Source: DASWRT01 sp036403035
GTDB taxonomy: Bacteria > Pseudomonadota > Alphaproteobacteria > ATCC43930 > CGMCC-115725
NCBI GenBank assembly: GCA_036403035.1
Contig: DASWRT010000431.1
Span: 1-9,128 of the forward strand
DNA length: 9,128 nt
Reading direction: 5' to 3'
The translations under genes were made by a program, and so were the position numbers. Under the pieces are notes generated by a model. It was not told the origin of the DNA. It saw only the letters and a list, made by a program, of their open reading frames with translations, and ran no database searches. Each line of letters begins with the position of its first letter. Within the stretch, counting starts at the first letter, position 1. This document shows positions 6,954-9,128 of the stretch, one piece after another.

Positions 6954-7118
6954 TTATAGATTAAAATGGATAAAACTGCGCTGCCCCAAGTGCTCGCACG
7001 CCCGATGCATCGAAAGCACGTATGCTTCCATCCTCGTAAAGCCCCACCGCCGCACCGAGTCCCGTGCGATGGCTTCGATGTCCGCAGCGGCGGCATTGGA
7101 AAGCTGGTAGTTACTCAT
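6954..7118 (-). pseudogene. Truncated ParE-like toxin
   Basis: ParE toxins of the RelE/ParE fold act on DNA gyrase or related targets and are neutralised by ParD. The frame starts at ATG 7118 with GGGAGA just upstream and overlaps the last eight bases of the antitoxin gene (ATGAGTAA arrangement). Residues 1-46, including NYQLSNAAAADIEAIARDSV and GFTRMEAYVLSMHRACEHL, match the N-terminal helices of ParE. Normal ParE has about 95-100 residues; this one stops after 54, ending in SFIHFNL. The second half, with the beta-sheet and its conserved RxxxHxSHxxFY-like block, is missing and is not found downstream in any frame. The divergence coincides with an AT-rich patch, so a recombination or deletion junction near 6985 is likely. 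Residual activity is improbable. Confidence 0.75.
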
Positions 7119-7359
7119 TCTCCCTGCGCAGTTCCTTCCGCAGCGCCGCCAGGATGTCAGGGATGCGATGTTCGCTGATTCCGCTTTGCTCGCCCTCGAT
7201 GAGGGCGGCAGCAAGTGCTTCGCGCGCGTCGGCTTGCGCCTGGTCGCGCCGGATCAGGTCGCGCACATAGTCACTGACGCTCGCGTATCGGCCGCTCTTG
7301 ATGCGGCTTTCCACCCAATCCCGCATAGCGTCCGGCACCGAGATGTTCATCGACGCCAT
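7111..7359 (-). CDS. parD: ParD-like type II antitoxin (ribbon-helix-helix)
   Basis: ParD-family antitoxins bind their own promoter through a ribbon-helix-helix N-terminus and block ParE with the C-terminal helix. The 82-residue length is standard. MNISVPDAMRDWVESRIKSG (4-23) gives the DNA-binding strand and first helix, and YASVSDYVRDLIRRDQ is the second helix with the usual S-V-S-D-Y-V-R motif. The charged tail ending in LAALRKELRRENE would be the toxin-binding part. ATG 7359 has GAGGAG at 7367-7372 as Shine-Dalgarno, seven bases upstream. The gene looks intact although the toxin gene it overlaps is truncated, so it may be an orphan antitoxin or a repressor of other ParDE copies. A palindrome at 7400-7414 is a candidate operator. 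Confidence 0.88.
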   Translation of the reverse strand: MASMNISVPDAMRDWVESRIKSGRYASVSDYVRDLIRRDQAQADAREALAAALIEGEQSGISEHRIPDILAALRKELRRENE

Positions 7360-7399
7360 TGCTCAACTCCTCGACTGCTCCCGACAATATGACACAAAG

Positions 7400-7414
7400 T
7401 GGCATTTTTTGCCA
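7400..7414. promoter_or_regulatory. Candidate ParD operator palindrome
   Basis: TGGCA (7400-7404) and TGCCA (7410-7414) form a perfect inverted repeat around five T. Outer TGAC (7390-7393) and GTCA (7417-7420) add a looser second level of symmetry. It lies 41-55 bases upstream of the antitoxin start, where an autoregulated toxin-antitoxin operon would have its promoter and operator. Binding by ParD is inferred from position and symmetry only. Confidence 0.4.
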
Positions 7415-7420
7415 TCGTCA

Positions 7421-7578
7421 GTCTTTGGCGGATTCCGAAGCGTGAGCGCGGCAGCAAGCGAGCTGCCGTCCCTCCCGTCGTCCGTGGCGTGCGCGATCAG
7501 CAACCCGAACGAGCGGCCTGACGACTGAGCAAACGCGCACCGGCAGGGCAGACGCCCGCCTGCGGCGTTTCCGCCCCA
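7421..7578. other. Gene-free GC-rich spacer with a small hairpin
   Basis: No gene is evident. CGGCAGC (7449-7455) and its complement (7462-7468) form a perfect 7-bp hairpin with a six-base loop. A weaker 5-bp pair lies at 7552-7556 and 7564-7568. Their purpose is unknown. Confidence 0.35.
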
Positions 7579-7608
7579 TTGCATTTTTGTCCTATATGGA
7601 CATATGCT
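7579..7608 (+). promoter_or_regulatory. Putative promoter with an operator-like palindrome in its spacer
   Basis: TTGCAT (7579-7584) and TATGCT (7603-7608) are 18 bases apart and could be -35 and -10 elements; each is an imperfect match. The spacer contains the perfect inverted repeat TGTCC-TATAT-GGACA at 7588-7602, a position in which a bound repressor would block RNA polymerase. The regulator is unknown; no candidate gene lies beside it except the ParD-like antitoxin about 230 bases away. A boxB/boxA-like pair starts seven bases downstream of the -10. Confidence 0.4.
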
Positions 7609-7614
7609 GCGCGT

Positions 7615-7642
7615 CGGCGCTCCGGCGCCGCGCTCTTTGACA
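7615..7642 (+). promoter_or_regulatory. boxB-like hairpin and rRNA-type boxA antitermination site
   Basis: CGGCGC (7615-7620) and GCGCCG (7625-7630) form a perfect 6-bp hairpin with the four-base loop TCCG. The next bases, CGCTCTTTGACA at 7631-7642, match the Escherichia coli rRNA boxA TGCTCTTTAACA at 10 of 12 positions. boxA is bound by NusB/S10 and makes RNA polymerase resistant to Rho in rRNA leaders. The hairpin-then-boxA order is that of rrn leaders. No rRNA, tRNA or CRISPR array follows in this window, so its purpose here is unexplained. Confidence 0.45.
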
Positions 7643-7673
7643 TCGTGAATCTGATATCTCTTCCGGGCTCCGT

Positions 7674-7725
7674 ATCAGGAGCAGAAACAGGGCGGGAACA
7701 GGAAAATAACAGGACGGAAAACAGG
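7674..7725 (+). repeat. Helically phased AACAGG repeat array
   Basis: AACAGG occurs at 7686-7691, 7697-7702, 7708-7713 and 7720-7725, at intervals of 11, 11 and 12 bases. A degenerate ATCAGG at 7674-7679 adds another 12-base step. A further direct copy lies at 7796-7801, and the inverted form CCTGTT is at 7733-7738. Spacing near one DNA turn would put the motifs on one face of the helix, as in iterons or cooperative binding sites. The spacers between motifs do not repeat, so this is not a simple tandem duplication. Confidence 0.6.
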
Positions 7726-7742
7726 AGCATTTCCTGTTTTTT
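7718..7742 (+). terminator. Intrinsic-terminator-like hairpin at the end of the AACAGG array
   Basis: AAAACAGGA (7718-7726) pairs perfectly with TCCTGTTTT (7732-7740) around a five-base loop, and six T cover 7737-7742. The 9-bp stem is AT-rich for a terminator, but the A-run, hairpin and T-run layout is right. If the upstream promoter is real, the transcript would be roughly 130 bases and would carry boxA near its 5' end. Confidence 0.5.
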
Positions 7743-8003
7743 CGGCACTGGGTTTGTTGTGGATCAAGGGGTTACGGACGATCCGCTCCTGTATTAACAG
7801 GTGGACGGATCGGCGCGAACTCGCAATAAGGTTGAACGAGCCCACGCAACGCATTGAGAAATCTCGGATCGGGCGGCGGTTCCCGGTCCGGGCAGGGGGC
7901 AAGGCCCCTAGTAAAGGCCCGGATACGGAAACAATGCCCCTTCAGGGTCTTTGCAAAATTGCAAAGGCATGTGCTTTCCGGTTCTCACACAGACCGCCCG
8001 AAA
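7743..8003. other. Gene-free stretch with palindromes
   Basis: No gene is seen. CCTGT (7788-7792) and ACAGG (7797-7801) form an inverted repeat with a four-base gap and re-use the AACAGG motif. CTTTGCAAAATTGCAAAG at 7949-7966 is a palindrome of two 8-base arms around AA, of the form bound by LacI/GntR-type regulators, though no target gene is adjacent. Smaller symmetries lie at 7882-7892 (CCCGG-T-CCGGG) and 7894-7909. Confidence 0.4.
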
Positions 8004-8041
8004 CTCCCTCTCCCGCCTGCGGGAGAGGGTCGGGGTGAGGG
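8004..8041 (+). repeat. CCCTCTCCC hairpin repeat, copy 3
   Basis: An 11-bp perfect stem, CCCTCTCCCGC (8006-8016) with its complement at 8019-8029, is followed by the tail TCGGGGTGAGGG. It is the forward member of an inverted pair with the copy at 8088-8126. The two 38-base units differ at five positions by eye, four of which lie in the loop and its closing bases or the first base, and one in the tail. Confidence 0.75.
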
Positions 8042-8087
8042 CCGGCGGCCGATAAACGCGGTAGGTAAAGTTTGATAAAAAGAAACT

Positions 8088-8126
8088 CCCCTCACCCTGA
8101 CCCTCTCCCGTAAACGGGAGAGGGAA
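8088..8126 (-). repeat. CCCTCTCCC hairpin repeat, copy 4, downstream of mutY
   Basis: This is the inverted mate of copy 3, with CCCTCTCCCG (8101-8110) and its complement (8115-8124) around the loop TAAA. The tail CCCCTCACCCTGA (8088-8100) is on the outer left in plus-strand view. It begins 49 bases past the mutY stop and is well placed to end or protect the mutY message. The 46 bases between the two units include a short AT-rich run. Confidence 0.75.
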
Positions 8127-8174
8127 TGAGGCGGCGGGCGCGTTGCCGCGGTCGGAAGCCAGGCGCCCCTACCC

Positions 8175-9128
8175 TCACCCGGCCTTTCCGGGCATGGGTA
8201 GCGTCTCGACGGGGCGGCCGTTGGCGGCGTGGCTCGCCACCTTGCGCATCACCGTCGGCAGCGCCTCGGCGGCGAGCGCCGGCTGCGGCACCCATACGGC
8301 GCCGTCGCCGGCGGCGGGGCCGGCCGTCGCCGCGTCCAATCCGGTTGTGGCGAGGACGCTCAGGTGCAGCTCGAAATGCGTGAAGACGTGGCGCACCGTG
8401 CCGGCGAGCGGGCGCCAGGGTGCTGCGAAGGGGGCGGCGGCGCGGGCCTCTTCCTCGCTCCAGGGCCCCGCCCGCCACTCGGTCGACGGCACCTCCATCA
8501 TGCCGCCGAGCAGGCCCTTCTCCGGCCGGCGGCGCAGCAGCACCGCGCCGTCGGCCGCCCGCACCGCCCAGAAGGCGACGCCGAACCGCGCCGGCTTCGC
8601 CGCCTTCTCGCGCCTCGTCGGCAGATCCTCGGCGATTCCCTGCCTGCGGCCGGCGCAGCCGTCACGCCAGGGGCAGAGCACGCAACGCGGCTTGCGCGGC
8701 GTGCAGATCGTGGCGCCCAAATCCATCGCCGCCTGCGCATAGTCGCCGGGCCGCTCGTCCGGGGTCAGCGTGTCGGCAAGCCGCCGTAGCGTCTTCTTTG
8801 CGTCGGGCAGCTTGTCGGTCAACGCAAAGATCCGCGCGATCACCCGCTCGACGTTGCCGTCGACCACCGTCGCGCGGCGGCTGAAGGCGATCGCGGCGAT
8901 CGCCGCCGCGGTGTACTCGCCGATGCCGGGCAGACCGCGCAGCCCCTCGACCGTGTCGGGAAAGCGTCCGCCATGCCGCTCCGCCACGGCGCGGGCGCAG
9001 GAGTGCAGGTTGCGGGCGCGGGCGTAGTAGCCGAGCCCGGCCCAGGCGCGGAGCACGTCGTCGAGCGGCGCCGCGGCGAGGTCGCGGATCGTGGGCCAGC
9101 GCGCCACGAAAGCGTCGAAATAGGGCTT
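8175..9128 (-). CDS. mutY: Adenine DNA glycosylase, 5' end outside the window
   Basis: MutY removes adenine mispaired with 8-oxoguanine in base-excision repair. The frame is open to the window end and reads KPYFDAFVARWPT there, corresponding to a point roughly 45-50 residues into Escherichia coli MutY, so the GTG at 9107 is not the start. The catalytic Glu region is therefore outside. Visible are WAGLGYYARARNLH, the helix-hairpin-helix GLPGIGEYTAAAI (about 8899-8940), the catalytic Asp in VVDGNVERV (codon near 8859) and the iron-sulphur motif C-x6-C-x2-C-x5-C (codons from about 8705 down to 8655). The C-terminal half has the NUDIX-like 8-oxoG recognition domain, with VLLRRRPEKGLLGGMMEVP and GTVRHVFTHFELHL. 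The stop is TGA at 8175-8177, followed by the inverted hairpin repeats. Confidence 0.96.
   Translation of the reverse strand, partial: KPYFDAFVARWPTIRDLAAAPLDDVLRAWAGLGYYARARNLHSCARAVAERHGGRFPDTVEGLRGLPGIGEYTAAAIAAIAFSRRATVVDGNVERVIARIFALTDKLPDAKKTLRRLADTLTPDERPGDYAQAAMDLGATICTPRKPRCVLCPWRDGCAGRRQGIAEDLPTRREKAAKPARFGVAFWAVRAADGAVLLRRRPEKGLLGGMMEVPSTEWRAGPWSEEEARAAAPFAAPWRPLAGTVRHVFTHFELHLSVLATTGLDAATAGPAAGDGAVWVPQPALAAEALPTVMRKVASHAANGRPVETLPMPGKAG

Noticed and set aside
7579..7797. A short plus-strand frame across the boxA and AACAGG region
   Set aside because: It has no ribosome site and its middle simply translates the AACAGG array; the nucleotide signals explain the sequence better.
7674..7801. 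A CRISPR array
   Set aside because: The repeat unit is only six bases with 5-6 base spacers, far below CRISPR repeat and spacer sizes, and no cas gene is in view.
7631..8000. An rRNA operon behind the boxA
   Set aside because: No 16S-like or tRNA-like sequence follows in the remaining bases before the hairpin repeats and mutY.

Overview
The window is high-GC bacterial DNA with an alphaproteobacterial, probably Hyphomicrobiales (Rhizobiales)-like, character. The best marker is a CcrM-type GANTC adenine methyltransferase with its C-terminal RAMA domain. It sits beside rnhB and a PA0069-type radical SAM gene, with mutY at the far end. Genus cannot be fixed from the sequence.

Layout. (a) 1-2542, plus strand, housekeeping: the 3' part of a PA0069-family radical SAM gene, a strong GC hairpin after its stop, rnhB, and ccrM with two GANTC sites in its upstream region. 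(b) 2588-3223, plus strand: a glutathione S-transferase-like protein, closed by a CCCTCTCCC hairpin that also lies behind the convergent gene. (c) 3287-6047, minus strand: a GMC-family flavin oxidoreductase followed 14 bp later by a small protein with a Tat-like signal. These form a likely two-gene exported dehydrogenase operon. Next comes a hairpin spacer and a DUF4136-type lipoprotein. (d) 6048-6953: about 900 bp without a convincing gene, holding an AT-rich leader, a dispersed GC-rich hairpin repeat and an AT-rich patch with a protein-like ORF tail. (e) 6954-7359, minus strand: an intact ParD-like antitoxin overlapping a ParE-like toxin gene cut to 54 codons. (f) 7360-8174: about 800 bp without a convincing gene but dense in signals. 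It has a palindrome over a possible promoter, a boxB-like hairpin and rRNA-type boxA with no rRNA behind them, a helically phased array of AACAGG motifs ending in a terminator-like hairpin, a CTTTGCAA palindrome, and two inverted copies of the dispersed hairpin repeat. (g) 8175-9128, minus strand: the 3' three quarters or more of mutY, running off the window.

The two housekeeping ends (rnhB/ccrM and mutY) are genome maintenance genes. Between them lies accessory material: a redox operon, a decayed toxin-antitoxin locus and repeat-rich intergenic DNA. The most unusual part is 7579-7801, where a promoter, operator, antitermination site and phased hexamer array lie together without a gene that explains them. 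It could be a small RNA gene or a dispersed intergenic element; the sequence alone does not decide which.
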